This document shows, one piece after another, positions 53,446 to 62,782 of a stretch of DNA of 64,000 bases. The notes under the pieces are model-generated. The model made no database searches. It had not been told where the DNA came from and saw nothing but the letters and a program-made list of their open reading frames with translations. This stretch comes from Aquiflexum sp. TKW24L (GTDB lineage: Bacteria; Bacteroidota; Bacteroidia; Cytophagales; Cyclobacteriaceae): NCBI RefSeq assembly GCF_023502205.1, contig NZ_JAMFLG010000016.1:1-64000 (forward strand), in the 5' to 3' direction. Each line of letters opens with the position of its first letter. Positions within the stretch are counted from its first letter, which is position 1. The position numbers and the translations under genes were made by a program.

Positions 53446-55542
53446 ATGGGCATGAAACCAGTTTATAAAACCCTAATGATTGCGTTTTTGGTGGTGATAT
53501 TATTCAGCCAATTCGGTTGTAATAATCAGAATACCGAATCTTCAGGAACTGATTTAAGTGTGAGTGACCACTTTGATCCAAAAGGAAAAGGTCCATCCAA
53601 ATACACTTTAGATATTTGGGAAAATTGGAAAAAAACGTTGCCTTTTGATGACAAGCGGGATTTTGAAGAAGCTCAGAATGGCTTTATTGCTGCTCCGGAC
53701 TTCCGACAGATCAAAAACGCTGCAGGCGATGTTGTTTGGGATATCGGTCGATATGATTTTTTGCTTCAAAACCAGGATTTCAAAACCATCCATCCTTCCC
53801 TTCAGAGAATAGCAACCCTAAATATGGGTTATGGTTTGTATAAAGTAACTGATGGGATCTATCAGGTTCGTGGGTTTGATTTATCGAATATGACCTTGAT
53901 TGAGGGAAAAACCGGTTGGATCCTTCTAGATGTTTTGATTTCGCGCGAAACAGCTGCCGCAGCATTAAAGTTTGCAAATGAACAGTTGGGTGAAAGACCA
54001 GTAAGTGCAGTGATTTACTCTCATTCCCATGTTGACCATTTTGGTGGGGTGCGTGGAGTTATCAATGAAGAAGATGTCATTTCGGGAAAGATAAAAGTTA
54101 TTGCTCCGGAAGGATTTATGAATTTTGCCGTATCAGAAAACGTGATCGCAGGCAATGCCATGAACAGAAGGTTGTTTTATCAATATGGAGTGCTTCTACC
54201 TGTTAGTCCCTATGGACATGTCGATCAGGCATTATCAAAGAACGCATCTAAGGGCATGGTAGGCCTTATTGCACCAACTATTTCTATCAGCAAACCTGTG
54301 GAGGAACACACCATTGATGGTGTCAAGATGATATTCCACAATACCCCTAATACTGAAGCACCGGTAGAAATGAATACTTATTTTCCGGAGAAGAAGGCAT
54401 TGTGGATGGCAGAGAATGTAACTGCAACCATTCATAACATTTATACCTTAAGGGGGGCTTTGGTACGGGATGCCTTGACTTGGTCCAAAAAAATATCTGA
54501 GGCACTCTATATGTTTGGGGTTGATGCGGACGTGATGTTTGCCTCACATCATTGGCCAAGATGGGGAAATGAAAGGGTACAAGAAGTACTTCGAACTCAG
54601 AGAGATACCTATGGCCATATTCACAATACTGTTTTGAACTTAGCCAATCAAGGAGTAAGTGTCAATGAAGTTCATAACGTTTACGAAGTGCCGTCTGGCT
54701 TACAAAAGCAGTGGGCTGCAAGGTCTTACCATGGTTCTGTGGAGCATAACAGCCGGGCAATTATCAACAGGTATTTAGGCTATTGGGATGCCAACCCACT
54801 TACATTGATTCCTTTGCCGGAAAGAGAATCTGCACCGTTATTTGTTGAAATGATGGGCGGTGCCGGACCAATTATCGAAAAGGGAAAGGAACTTTTCGAA
54901 GAAGGAAAGTATAAGCATGCTGCGGAGATTTTGAACAAATTGGTTTTTGGAGAACCGGAAAACCAAGAAGCAAAAGACCTTTTGGCTGATTGTTATGAGC
55001 AAATCGGCTATCAACAAGAAAGTACCAGCGTTAGGAATAGTTTCTTGGCAGGAGCCTATGAACTTAGAAACGGAATTCCAGGTGGAACACCACCATCATC
55101 TGTTACCCCTGATGTCATTCGTGCTATGAGTACTGAAACATGGCTGGATTTTCTTGGTGTCAAACTTAACAGTAAAAAGGCAGAAGGTATTAACTTCAAG
55201 ATGAACATCATTACCCCTGACAACAATGAAAAATTCTTAGTCGAGCTTAGCAACTCTACACTGTCTAACCTTAAAGGGTTTACCGCCAAAAACGCAGATA
55301 TCACCCTTACCTTGAACCGTACAGATCTCAATCTGGCGATGATGGGTGTCAAAACCTTTGAGGATTTACTGAAAGAAGGAAAAGCCAAAGTAGATGGAAA
55401 TCCGCAGATTCTTGCGCAATTGGTCGGCATGTTGGATGAATTTGACCCACGCTTTGAAATCCTCCCAGGTACAAAGAAGGATAAGTTTCAACCGGCAAAA
55501 GCTGATGGTGGATTCGATGAGCCTGCTTTTGTTGAAGATTGA
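53446..55542 (+). CDS. Metallo-beta-lactamase-fold alkylsulfatase
   Basis: The start at ATG 53446 (or 53452) is taken because it opens a lipoprotein signal (LFSQFGC, Cys25), giving about 698 residues; 30 codons upstream are improbable. The MBL core has HSHVDHFGG (His193, His195, Asp197, His198) and further metal-site blocks such as MFASHHWPRWGN. A helical dimerisation segment and a C-terminal SCP2-like domain (LDFLGVKLNSKKAEG ... LSNLKGFTAKNADITLTLN) follow, the three-domain architecture of class-III alkylsulfatases (SdsA1/BDS1 family). These hydrolyse alkyl sulfates to alcohol and sulfate and do not need formylglycine. The alcohol could then be oxidised by the dehydrogenases at 43-46 kb. Confidence 0.93.
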   Translation: MGMKPVYKTLMIAFLVVILFSQFGCNNQNTESSGTDLSVSDHFDPKGKGPSKYTLDIWENWKKTLPFDDKRDFEEAQNGFIAAPDFRQIKNAAGDVVWDIGRYDFLLQNQDFKTIHPSLQRIATLNMGYGLYKVTDGIYQVRGFDLSNMTLIEGKTGWILLDVLISRETAAAALKFANEQLGERPVSAVIYSHSHVDHFGGVRGVINEEDVISGKIKVIAPEGFMNFAVSENVIAGNAMNRRLFYQYGVLLPVSPYGHVDQALSKNASKGMVGLIAPTISISKPVEEHTIDGVKMIFHNTPNTEAPVEMNTYFPEKKALWMAENVTATIHNIYTLRGALVRDALTWSKKISEALYMFGVDADVMFASHHWPRWGNERVQEVLRTQRDTYGHIHNTVLNLANQGVSVNEVHNVYEVPSGLQKQWAARSYHGSVEHNSRAIINRYLGYWDANPLTLIPLPERESAPLFVEMMGGAGPIIEKGKELFEEGKYKHAAEILNKLVFGEPENQEAKDLLADCYEQIGYQQESTSVRNSFLAGAYELRNGIPGGTPPSSVTPDVIRAMSTETWLDFLGVKLNSKKAEGINFKMNIITPDNNEKFLVELSNSTLSNLKGFTAKNADITLTLNRTDLNLAMMGVKTFEDLLKEGKAKVDGNPQILAQLVGMLDEFDPRFEILPGTKKDKFQPAKADGGFDEPAFVED

Positions 55543-55897
55543 TTTTAAATTTTATAATATGAATCCGCAATATTGCAAGAAGCCAAATATGGGAAGGATT
55601 AGCATGCTGTGGTCAGTGGACTGTCGTCCGTTGACGAGTATCCGCAATCTATAAGGCCTCTTCCAATCCAACTTGCAACATTGCGGATACTCACAAACTT
55701 TATTTCAATCCGAATATTTCTTTGGTAGCAAAATGATTTCCTATAATGGTTCTCAGAACCATTTTAGGAAATCTATTGGTATTCGCAGCTTACACTTCCA
55801 TTTCTTGCAATGATTGCTAGAATAGATGCAAGAATACTTTAAATTCCAAATTCCTTGCCACTATATTACGTCGTTCAAAATTATATTTCTGCCAAAA
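55543..55897. other. Intergenic region
   Basis: About 355 bases hold no supported gene. It contains two related phrases, ccgcaatattgcaag (55565-55579) and the inverted gcaacattgcgg (55674-55685), that repeat the central bases AATNTTGC, and a ggttctcagaacc palindrome (55748-55760). No promoter is clear. Confidence 0.4.
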
Positions 55898-57136
55898 ATG
55901 AAAAAATCACTTACTGTTGTATTGTTATTTGGATTCCTGTTTTTTAGCCCCTTATTTATATTTGGCCAAGAGGAAGAGAAGGTTCCCGATAAAGTAGAGA
56001 AAAAGGAAAAGAAGGTGGATATAGCCTTTTTGCCGGTAATTGCTGCCAACCCTACTGTTGGGGTTTTATTTGGCGTGTTGCCGGGCCTTAATTGGAATAT
56101 GGGCACACCCGAAGATACAAGAAACTCCACTGCCTTGATAGGTCTTTACTATACCACATTGAACCAGCTTTTTACTTCCATCCGTTCAAATGCCTTCACA
56201 AAAAATGACGGGTTTAATTTATTGACAGACATCCGTTTTAACCTCAACGCGCAACCTACTTATGGCCTAGGGTCAGTTTTGGATAGAAGCACCTTGGTGG
56301 GAGGAAACGATACCCCTTCCGACAACCCGTATCCCCCTTTTCAAGAACAGGAAATGATGTCTTTTAATAATTTTAGGTTGTATCAAACTGTTCAGAAAAG
56401 ACACAAACAGACCAATTTATTTTATGGGATCGGTTATCATTTGGATATTTTCTGGAGCATTGATGACAAACAGCTTGATCTTGATGCCAACCCGCAGAGA
56501 ATTACACATCATTACAGGTATCAGGAATTAAAAGGAATAAATACCGAAAAATATTCGCAGTCCGGCCTTTCGGCAAATGCCACGTTTGATAGCCGGGACA
56601 ATGTAGTAAACCCCTATGTCGGACAATTGGCTGCTATTTCATTGAGGGCATTTCCTGAATTTTTGGGAAGCACCACAAACGCCTCCCAATTGTGGATGGA
56701 ATATCGGACATACGTCAATCTGGATAAAAACCGCGCACGAAATGTGTTGGCTTTTTGGACCTACGGATGGTTTGTCACCAGCGGCACTTCGCCTTACCTT
56801 GCATTGCCGGCCATCGGATGGGACATGTTTGCCCGTTCGGGAAGGCCATTCACACAAGGAAGGATAAGGGGGGAAGACCTTATGTATGCAGAAACTGAAT
56901 GGAGGTTTCCTTTGCAAAGAGAAAAGGATAAGTGGGGGGCTGTACTATTTGTGAATACCACCACCGCAAGCAGCAGAACTGAAAACATTAGTCTGGCAAA
57001 TAATTTTGTCTTTGGATATGGAGGCGGATTGAGATTTATGATCAATGAGAAGAAAAGGGTGAATCTGGGACTTGATTATGGTTTTGGAGCAAATGGTGCA
57101 CAGGGATTGTTTGTCAACCTCAATGAATACTTTTAA
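55898..57136 (+). CDS. Omp85/BamA-like outer-membrane barrel protein (paralogue 2)
   Basis: The ATG at 55898 opens a signal peptide (SPLFIFGQE); upstream in-frame codons are less likely. The 412-residue protein shows the same strand pattern as the 46.3-kb gene: LPGLNWNMGTPEDTRNS, NAQPTYGLGS, WMEYRTYVNLDKNRARN, GRPFTQGRIRGEDLMYAETE and WRFPLQREKD. No POTRA domains are present. It follows the alkylsulfatase and precedes a DUF2490-like protein. It may be a surface channel for the cluster. Confidence 0.82.
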   Translation: MKKSLTVVLLFGFLFFSPLFIFGQEEEKVPDKVEKKEKKVDIAFLPVIAANPTVGVLFGVLPGLNWNMGTPEDTRNSTALIGLYYTTLNQLFTSIRSNAFTKNDGFNLLTDIRFNLNAQPTYGLGSVLDRSTLVGGNDTPSDNPYPPFQEQEMMSFNNFRLYQTVQKRHKQTNLFYGIGYHLDIFWSIDDKQLDLDANPQRITHHYRYQELKGINTEKYSQSGLSANATFDSRDNVVNPYVGQLAAISLRAFPEFLGSTTNASQLWMEYRTYVNLDKNRARNVLAFWTYGWFVTSGTSPYLALPAIGWDMFARSGRPFTQGRIRGEDLMYAETEWRFPLQREKDKWGAVLFVNTTTASSRTENISLANNFVFGYGGGLRFMINEKKRVNLGLDYGFGANGAQGLFVNLNEYF

Positions 57137-57308
57137 CAAAACATTGGCTTCTAGAAAATAGATTTATAATTTGTTCGATTAAGGTAGAAGTGTGAAAAAC
57201 ATACCAAGGTCCGGGTACATAAATTTGGGGTGGAATTCTTTGTTAAAGCGTTTCAATCATCCTGCCTTGGCAATGAAACTCCTAGAAGGAAAAAGTACCA
57301 ATGTAAAA

Positions 57309-58079
57309 ATGGCCATTAGGATGTTTTTCACCTTTTCTATTTTTCTAATCGTTGATTTCCAAGTTCAAGCCCAATTTGCCAAGCCCCAATATTGGTTCGC
57401 CTACAACCACACAGGTAGGTTTACGGACAGATGGAGCTATGGATTTGACCTCAACCACCGGACCAACGGGATCATTCCTTTCAATTCCAGCCTCAGTGCC
57501 GCCAGGATGGGTATGACTTACCATACCAAAACAGGATTTCGTTTTACAGCGGGCTATGCGTGGTTTGGGACTTTTGTGCCCCAACAAGATCGCATCTGGC
57601 TGCATGAAAATAGGATTTACGAGCAGGCACAATATACCCACGGTAAAGGCAAGTTAAATTTCACCCACCGCATCCGTATCGAACACCGGTGGAGACAATT
57701 GTTTAAGGATGCTGTTTTGGATGAAACAGAGGTATTCCTCACAAACAGATACCGCTATCTTTTCCAGCTAGATGGCCCGATTGCGAGAAGACCCGATAGA
57801 CTGACTTCCATCCGCTGGCAGGTGGCCAATGAGTTTTTTATCCATAACAAAGAGGAAATAGGATATATACTTTTTGACCAGAACAGGACTTTGGCTGGCA
57901 TAATTATATCCCCTTCACGAAGTGTGAGCATGGCACTTTTATATCAGTTGATCCTGCAGCAGCAGCCTTTTTTGAAAGAAACGCGTGCCATCAATTCCTT
58001 TAGGATAACACTTTTTCATCAATTGGATTTCAGGAAAAGGAAGACCTTTAAGATTGAGGAAATACCGGTAATTGATTGA
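57309..58079 (+). CDS. DUF2490-like outer-membrane protein
   Basis: The ATG at 57309 gives 256 residues with a signal peptide (cleavage near QVQAQ). GTG 57192 and other ATGs are possible upstream starts but do not precede a signal. The mature part is beta-rich with GFDLNHRTNGI, FTAGYAWFGT, LNFTHRIRIEHRWRQLF and NRYRYLFQL, the DUF2490 pattern of small porin-like barrels. It ends the plus-strand series that begins with the alkylsulfatase. Function unknown. Confidence 0.8.
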   Translation: MAIRMFFTFSIFLIVDFQVQAQFAKPQYWFAYNHTGRFTDRWSYGFDLNHRTNGIIPFNSSLSAARMGMTYHTKTGFRFTAGYAWFGTFVPQQDRIWLHENRIYEQAQYTHGKGKLNFTHRIRIEHRWRQLFKDAVLDETEVFLTNRYRYLFQLDGPIARRPDRLTSIRWQVANEFFIHNKEEIGYILFDQNRTLAGIIISPSRSVSMALLYQLILQQQPFLKETRAINSFRITLFHQLDFRKRKTFKIEEIPVID

Positions 58080-58799
58080 GCTTCTATCGGTTCCGTAGTC
58101 CACGCTACGTCGGACAGGTATTGAGATGTTCGAACCCCTCGGAGTGTATCATGAACGCAGGACACTAAAGTTCAACTCCGATTGTGCTGAACATTTGAAG
58201 TAAGGAATTGAAAATTCCAAAAAATAAAAAGGGCAGGATTACAAATCCCACCCAGTCAAACGCTTATTCTACGCAAATACGTGACAGTTAGTCACCATCA
58301 AAAAATATATGAATAAGGATTGAAAAAAAGCCTTTCGGACTATTGTTTGGTTTTAGTTTAAAATTGGTTGAAACTATCACTGCGTTTAAACAGATTACCT
58401 AAGATGCAAAATGTAATAGTAAATTTAACTAAGCTTCAGATCGATATAGAAGCAATAGCAGTTTTTAGAGAGGAGTCTGAGGGTTCTTATCCACGAATAA
58501 ATTATTTTTCGCATCGTTTATAAAGCTTGTCGCAGTAAACTTTCAACGATAGATAAAAGGGTGTTTTTAAAAAGGTATTTTATTGGATATTTCAATGTTG
58601 TCAACTTGCCCTCTGGAAAATCCACTGAATGTAATGCTCGGTCGGGATTTTAGAATTGTAGAAGTAAATGGATTGATGGCTTCCTTCCCTCCTCCCAACT
58701 TAATCACCTCATACTTTTGATCTTTTCGGATTCTGTTTTCATGGACAGGGGATTATGATTTAGGTTCTCCGGTTTAATTTAAATTCAAGAGATTTCATC
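58080..58799. other. Gene-free 720-bp region
   Basis: I can support no protein or RNA gene here. Short motifs such as gttcgaacccct near 58121 look like a tRNA T-arm in isolation, but no acceptor or anticodon stem goes with it. The region is AT-rich towards the right and separates the sulfatase cluster from the minus-strand block. Confidence 0.5.
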
Positions 58800-59903
58800 C
58801 TAATTGGATTCAAACAAGTCATGGTCCGGCCAGCTGCTTTTGGATTTTATTTCATCATTGATTGCTCTCCTAAAAGCTTCAATAGCGGTACCGAACTCAC
58901 TGCTATTGCCGTTGGCCACGACAGAAAAGCTGAAATTGTCATTTACTCTCTCCAAAACGGCTGAGGTTCCAGACATTGCACCATTGTGTATCCAGTTGAA
59001 AAACCCAAAATACATTTGGAACAAATAGTAATCTCGCAGAAAATCCTGTTTGTAGGGAAGTCTGTCGATTCTAGCCATAAATCTGAGTAAATCTGTCGCA
59101 GAGGCTACCCATCCACCTCCTGCATCCATCCTCTTAACGTCGATCTGGTATGGGGAAAAATCTGAATGAGAATTGTAATACCGTACCTCATTTTCAAATT
59201 TTCCTGAAAAGGTTTTGTTGCCGATATACATGGCTGTAATTCCAGAAGGCTCCAAGATATTGTTCCGTATATAAGCTTCGTAGCTTTCTCCGCTCACTTC
59301 TTCTATTACTCTCCCTAAAATACAATATCCAAAGTTTGAATAGAGAAAAGTGGACCCTGGTTGAAAATTAAGAGGTCTTGTATCAAGGATATAACCAATG
59401 AGCTGGTGCTGTGGGTAGTTAAGCGGTGAGAACATTGGATCATTTCCGTCGTTAGTCCAGCCACCTGCCTTGTGCTCTAGCAAGTGTCTGACGGTAATCG
59501 ATTTTATGGCTTCTGAATACGGTTTGGTGCCAAATGTAGTTCCCAAAATTGCCCCTTCCCCAAAAACCTTGTCGTCCAAGGCCAATAGTCCATCTTGAGC
59601 AAGCTTGTAAATTCCAATAGCCGTAATGGGCTTGGAAACACTGGCTATTCGGAAAACGCTTTCGTTCGATACCGGCAATTTGGACTCTTTATCGGCAAAA
59701 CCATATGATCCTTGGTAAACCAATCTTTCATTTTTCATTATTGCTATTTGCGCTCCAGGGATGTCATATCTATTGATAATTTCGTGGATTTTCGCATCCA
59801 GTGTTGAAAATTGATTTTCTTGCGAAGGTTCTGGTTCTGGTTCGCAACCAAATAGGAAACTAATGCAGACAAACGAAATAATAGAAATAAATGTCTTTTT
59901 CAT
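58800..59903 (-). CDS. Serine hydrolase / class-C beta-lactamase-family lipoprotein
   Basis: The 367-residue lipoprotein (SFLFGC, Cys20) has the serine-hydrolase motifs S-x-x-K (Ser88-Val-Ser-Lys91 in IASVSKPI), Y-S-N (Tyr188-Ser-Asn190 in TFLYSNFGY) and a third HNGAMSGTSA motif in place of KTG. This is the penicillin-binding-protein/esterase type of the family. It may act on peptidoglycan-like peptides, esters or amides in the periplasm. The real substrate is not deducible; beta-lactam resistance is not implied. Confidence 0.9.
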   Translation of the reverse strand: MKKTFISIISFVCISFLFGCEPEPEPSQENQFSTLDAKIHEIINRYDIPGAQIAIMKNERLVYQGSYGFADKESKLPVSNESVFRIASVSKPITAIGIYKLAQDGLLALDDKVFGEGAILGTTFGTKPYSEAIKSITVRHLLEHKAGGWTNDGNDPMFSPLNYPQHQLIGYILDTRPLNFQPGSTFLYSNFGYCILGRVIEEVSGESYEAYIRNNILEPSGITAMYIGNKTFSGKFENEVRYYNSHSDFSPYQIDVKRMDAGGGWVASATDLLRFMARIDRLPYKQDFLRDYYLFQMYFGFFNWIHNGAMSGTSAVLERVNDNFSFSVVANGNSSEFGTAIEAFRRAINDEIKSKSSWPDHDLFESN

Positions 59904-60147
59904 AACTTTCTTTGCTTGACGTCAAGGTGAGTATTCGATACTATTACAAGAATTGCCAATTCTGAAACCAAATTTTTCAGCCATAAGTGCCTACACGGTA
60001 AAGGCTTTTGACGTACACTCCTTCGTTTGTGGAAGCTCTGCAAATGTTGCTCTTATTATTAAATATATATTTATTTCTTGTTTGACGAAAATCCTTCATA
60101 ACGCATAGGGAAATGCAAAAGTGGTGACTGTATCCCGACTATCTTCT

Positions 60148-61350
60148 TTAAGATTTTTTTTTGAATGCTTTGTTATACACAAACTCACCAATTGCCTTTC
60201 CCTGATTTATGCTCGGGTTGATAGTATCCCTAAAATTCCATCCGCAATAGATTTTTGTTTCAGCATTATCCTGAACTGCCTGGTCAATGCTGGTATAAGG
60301 AATGGATTCGTAAGAAATATTAATATTGTTCGAAAAAACTTCCTTTAAAATTGCCCCAGTAGCCCCACCCGCAATGCCAAAAAGAGAAGGGTATTCTGGG
60401 ACTCTAGGAGTAGGTAAAAAACTGGCCCAATTAGTGTTATAAATGCTTTTAATTGCAGTGACAGGCCTCCACCTATAATGAGTGTAAACATCTTTGAACA
60501 TCGAAATAGTCCCGTCCGCCATGGCTGTGTGAATCAGTGCCAATAGCCTGGCAGTATCCCAAGCATTAAAACTCGGATTTTGTTTTTTTATGATTTCAAT
60601 GGTAAAGTTGTTCCAGATAATGTGCTGGCGGAGATTGAGATAGTCGGTATTATTTCCCCATTTTTCAATCACACTTTTCTGTGCAGGACTAAGGGAATTT
60701 GTTATGTAGTTTAACGTGCTTTTCTCTTTTACTTCTTCCAAATCTACCGAACTGGGAACAAGGGAGACTAGCGGTTGGGTAAATTGGCCAAGGTCAAGAG
60801 GGTTCAAAACAAATGGTATTACCTTCATCGCAAAATCTGTCATAAATTTATTTCTGGGTGGAGGTGGTGCGTCATAATAATCCGCTTTGAATTCTCCTGG
60901 TAATGTTCCATCTGGAGGATTGGCTGAAATAGGTGTTATGTCCTTGTGACCATCATTTTTCCTTTTTTGGATTATCCCGTCTGCTGCATCCTCTCCAATT
61001 TGTCTTCCTCTTTCCTTTTTGGGATTATTTTGGAGTTCAATCATTTTTGAATCATACCATTGAATGATTTGGGCAGTACTTGGTATTTGATTGTTACTTG
61101 TTCCCACTTCATCTCTCGCCCAAAGGAGCATCTTTTTTGCCGCAGCATTGACTGCTGCCTCTGGAGAGGCACCTGAATCCAATGGGCCATAAAATGCATA
61201 CCGGTCATATTTTTTTTTGATGCTGTTGAGTGCATCGTGGATGCCGATATGAATGATTGCCATCCTGCGGGCATCCGAACCAGGGTTCGAATGAAAGTCC
61301 AGCATTTGTGCTGCCTTTTCATTCCAATACAATACAAGATCTCTGTTCAT
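60148..61350 (-). CDS. Vanadium-haloperoxidase/PAP2-fold protein lacking key catalytic residues
   Basis: The start at ATG 61350 (Met37 of the longer frame) gives 400 residues. The fold signature RWRPVTAI (about 293-300) and DFHSNPGSDARRMAIIHIGIHDALN match vanadium-dependent haloperoxidases and PAP2 phosphatases. The Pro-Ser-Gly-His motif, however, reads PEYPSLF (about 318-324), and the Ser-Arg ... His motif reads TKIYCGWNFRD (about 365-375), so His, Arg and the second His are replaced. The protein is therefore probably inactive as a haloperoxidase or phosphatase, or has another activity. It has no clear signal peptide from the chosen start. Confidence 0.8.
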   Translation of the reverse strand: MNRDLVLYWNEKAAQMLDFHSNPGSDARRMAIIHIGIHDALNSIKKKYDRYAFYGPLDSGASPEAAVNAAAKKMLLWARDEVGTSNNQIPSTAQIIQWYDSKMIELQNNPKKERGRQIGEDAADGIIQKRKNDGHKDITPISANPPDGTLPGEFKADYYDAPPPPRNKFMTDFAMKVIPFVLNPLDLGQFTQPLVSLVPSSVDLEEVKEKSTLNYITNSLSPAQKSVIEKWGNNTDYLNLRQHIIWNNFTIEIIKKQNPSFNAWDTARLLALIHTAMADGTISMFKDVYTHYRWRPVTAIKSIYNTNWASFLPTPRVPEYPSLFGIAGGATGAILKEVFSNNINISYESIPYTSIDQAVQDNAETKIYCGWNFRDTINPSINQGKAIGEFVYNKAFKKKS

Positions 61351-61663
61351 TTTATTAAAAGTTTTTAAGGTTAAAAACCAAATACAAAAACAAATTGATG
61401 CTGGATTCACAAGTAAATTGAGGGTCAATTTGGATTTTAGGACCGCATTTGACACCATCTGACTCCTTATGTTAGCGAGACATTAGAAGCATGAATCACT
61501 GCATATTCCAATCTTCAAAAATCCGTTTTGGCTGTTTATAGACTGGATATAAAAGACTCCAACAATCCTTTCAAATGAGACAAATAATACCTTTTGGATC
61601 CTTAAAAAGGATGTTTCCAAACCCTCAGATTCAACTTTTCAATATTTAAATGGATGCTGTTTT

Positions 61664-62713
61664 CTAATCCGGACAGGTACCCCAAATGGGTTTTGGTAAT
61701 GTCCAAGTCACTGGAAATGTCTCTTTGGGGGTATTTGGAATCTTAATTACGCACCAATTGGATAAGTCTTGGTTGAATTCAAAATTATCTTTGAACATAA
61801 AATCCATATTAGTGACATTGCTAACATCCCAGTCTGTGATGGGTTGGTTGAATAATACAACATCCCTAGGAGGTCCATCCCAACCCCAATCGAAAGTGTG
61901 GTCATAGTGAGCGAACATTCCCTCCATATTTGTCACATTACTGACATCCCAATTTCCTATGGGCTGATCAATACTGACCCCTCGAAATAAGTAGGTCATG
62001 TTGGTCACCAATGAAGTACACAATCTGGTCAAATCCACATCCTCTCTCACCCTTTGGCTTAAATATCCATCGTCAACTGCCTCATATTGTACCCCGTTGA
62101 TAAAGCCCTTTTGACCGGGGTAGACGTTTTCGCATTTGCAGGTAATTCCGTTTTCAGCAAGGTAAAATTTTGGTTCTCCTACTGGTTTTGGTATAAAACT
62201 GACGGTTACCTTTTTAAAATCATCCATACCAATCCTGATAGGGTTTGTATTTCCATTTAGATTTCCGACCCAACTTCTAAATAGCCAACCTTCAGCGGGG
62301 ATAGCATTGAGTTCTACAGTTGTTCCTGAGTAATATTCTCTTCCAGAAGGGTTTTCCACAACCGTCTCCGTGACAGTTCCTTCTCCTATGATTTCTAAAT
62401 CCAGGGTATATACTTTTTTCACAAATACCCCAATTATGTTTTTGTTAGAATTCATCTCAAAAAAGTAAGGATTAGAGGTCCCAGCTGCATCACCTTGCCA
62501 TTGTTGGAATACCCATCCTTCACTGGCTACCGGAATTACTGCGACCCTTTGACCTTCATTAAATGCATCAAGCCATCCCGGAGAAAAATAAATTACACCG
62601 CCTTCTTCTGGAGTTGCAGTTTTTGTTATTGTGTATGTCTTGACAGGAGTCTCATCCACACAGGCGGAGAATACCGCGAACAAGAGGATCAGAATTAATT
62701 TGGCGCTTCTCAT
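61664..62713 (-). CDS. Lipoprotein with InlB-type and BspA-type repeats (tandem copy 1)
   Basis: The 349-residue lipoprotein (FSAC, Cys18) has two Gly/Trp-rich InlB-like B-repeats (about 32-95 and 96-175; GWVFQQWQGD and GWLFRSWVGN mark them). It then has a Cys-containing linker (GITCKCENVYPGQ) and a DUF285/BspA-type region (about 245-330) with repeats around PIGNWDVSNVTNMEGMF and PITDWDVSNVTNMDFMF. It ends LPKPIWGTCPD. Such repeats occur in surface adhesins and in leucine-rich or BspA-like proteins. It is one of at least three tandem paralogues on the same strand. Confidence 0.85.
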   Translation of the reverse strand: MRSAKLILILLFAVFSACVDETPVKTYTITKTATPEEGGVIYFSPGWLDAFNEGQRVAVIPVASEGWVFQQWQGDAAGTSNPYFFEMNSNKNIIGVFVKKVYTLDLEIIGEGTVTETVVENPSGREYYSGTTVELNAIPAEGWLFRSWVGNLNGNTNPIRIGMDDFKKVTVSFIPKPVGEPKFYLAENGITCKCENVYPGQKGFINGVQYEAVDDGYLSQRVREDVDLTRLCTSLVTNMTYLFRGVSIDQPIGNWDVSNVTNMEGMFAHYDHTFDWGWDGPPRDVVLFNQPITDWDVSNVTNMDFMFKDNFEFNQDLSNWCVIKIPNTPKETFPVTWTLPKPIWGTCPD

Positions 62714-62782
62714 AATTGATAAAAATTTAGGGTTGGAAATAATTTCAATTAGGTGGATTCCAGACTATCATGGTTGATTTAT

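Noticed and set aside
58080-58140. tRNA-like T-arm sequence (gttcgaacccct)
   Set aside because: No acceptor stem, D arm or anticodon stem can be drawn around it.
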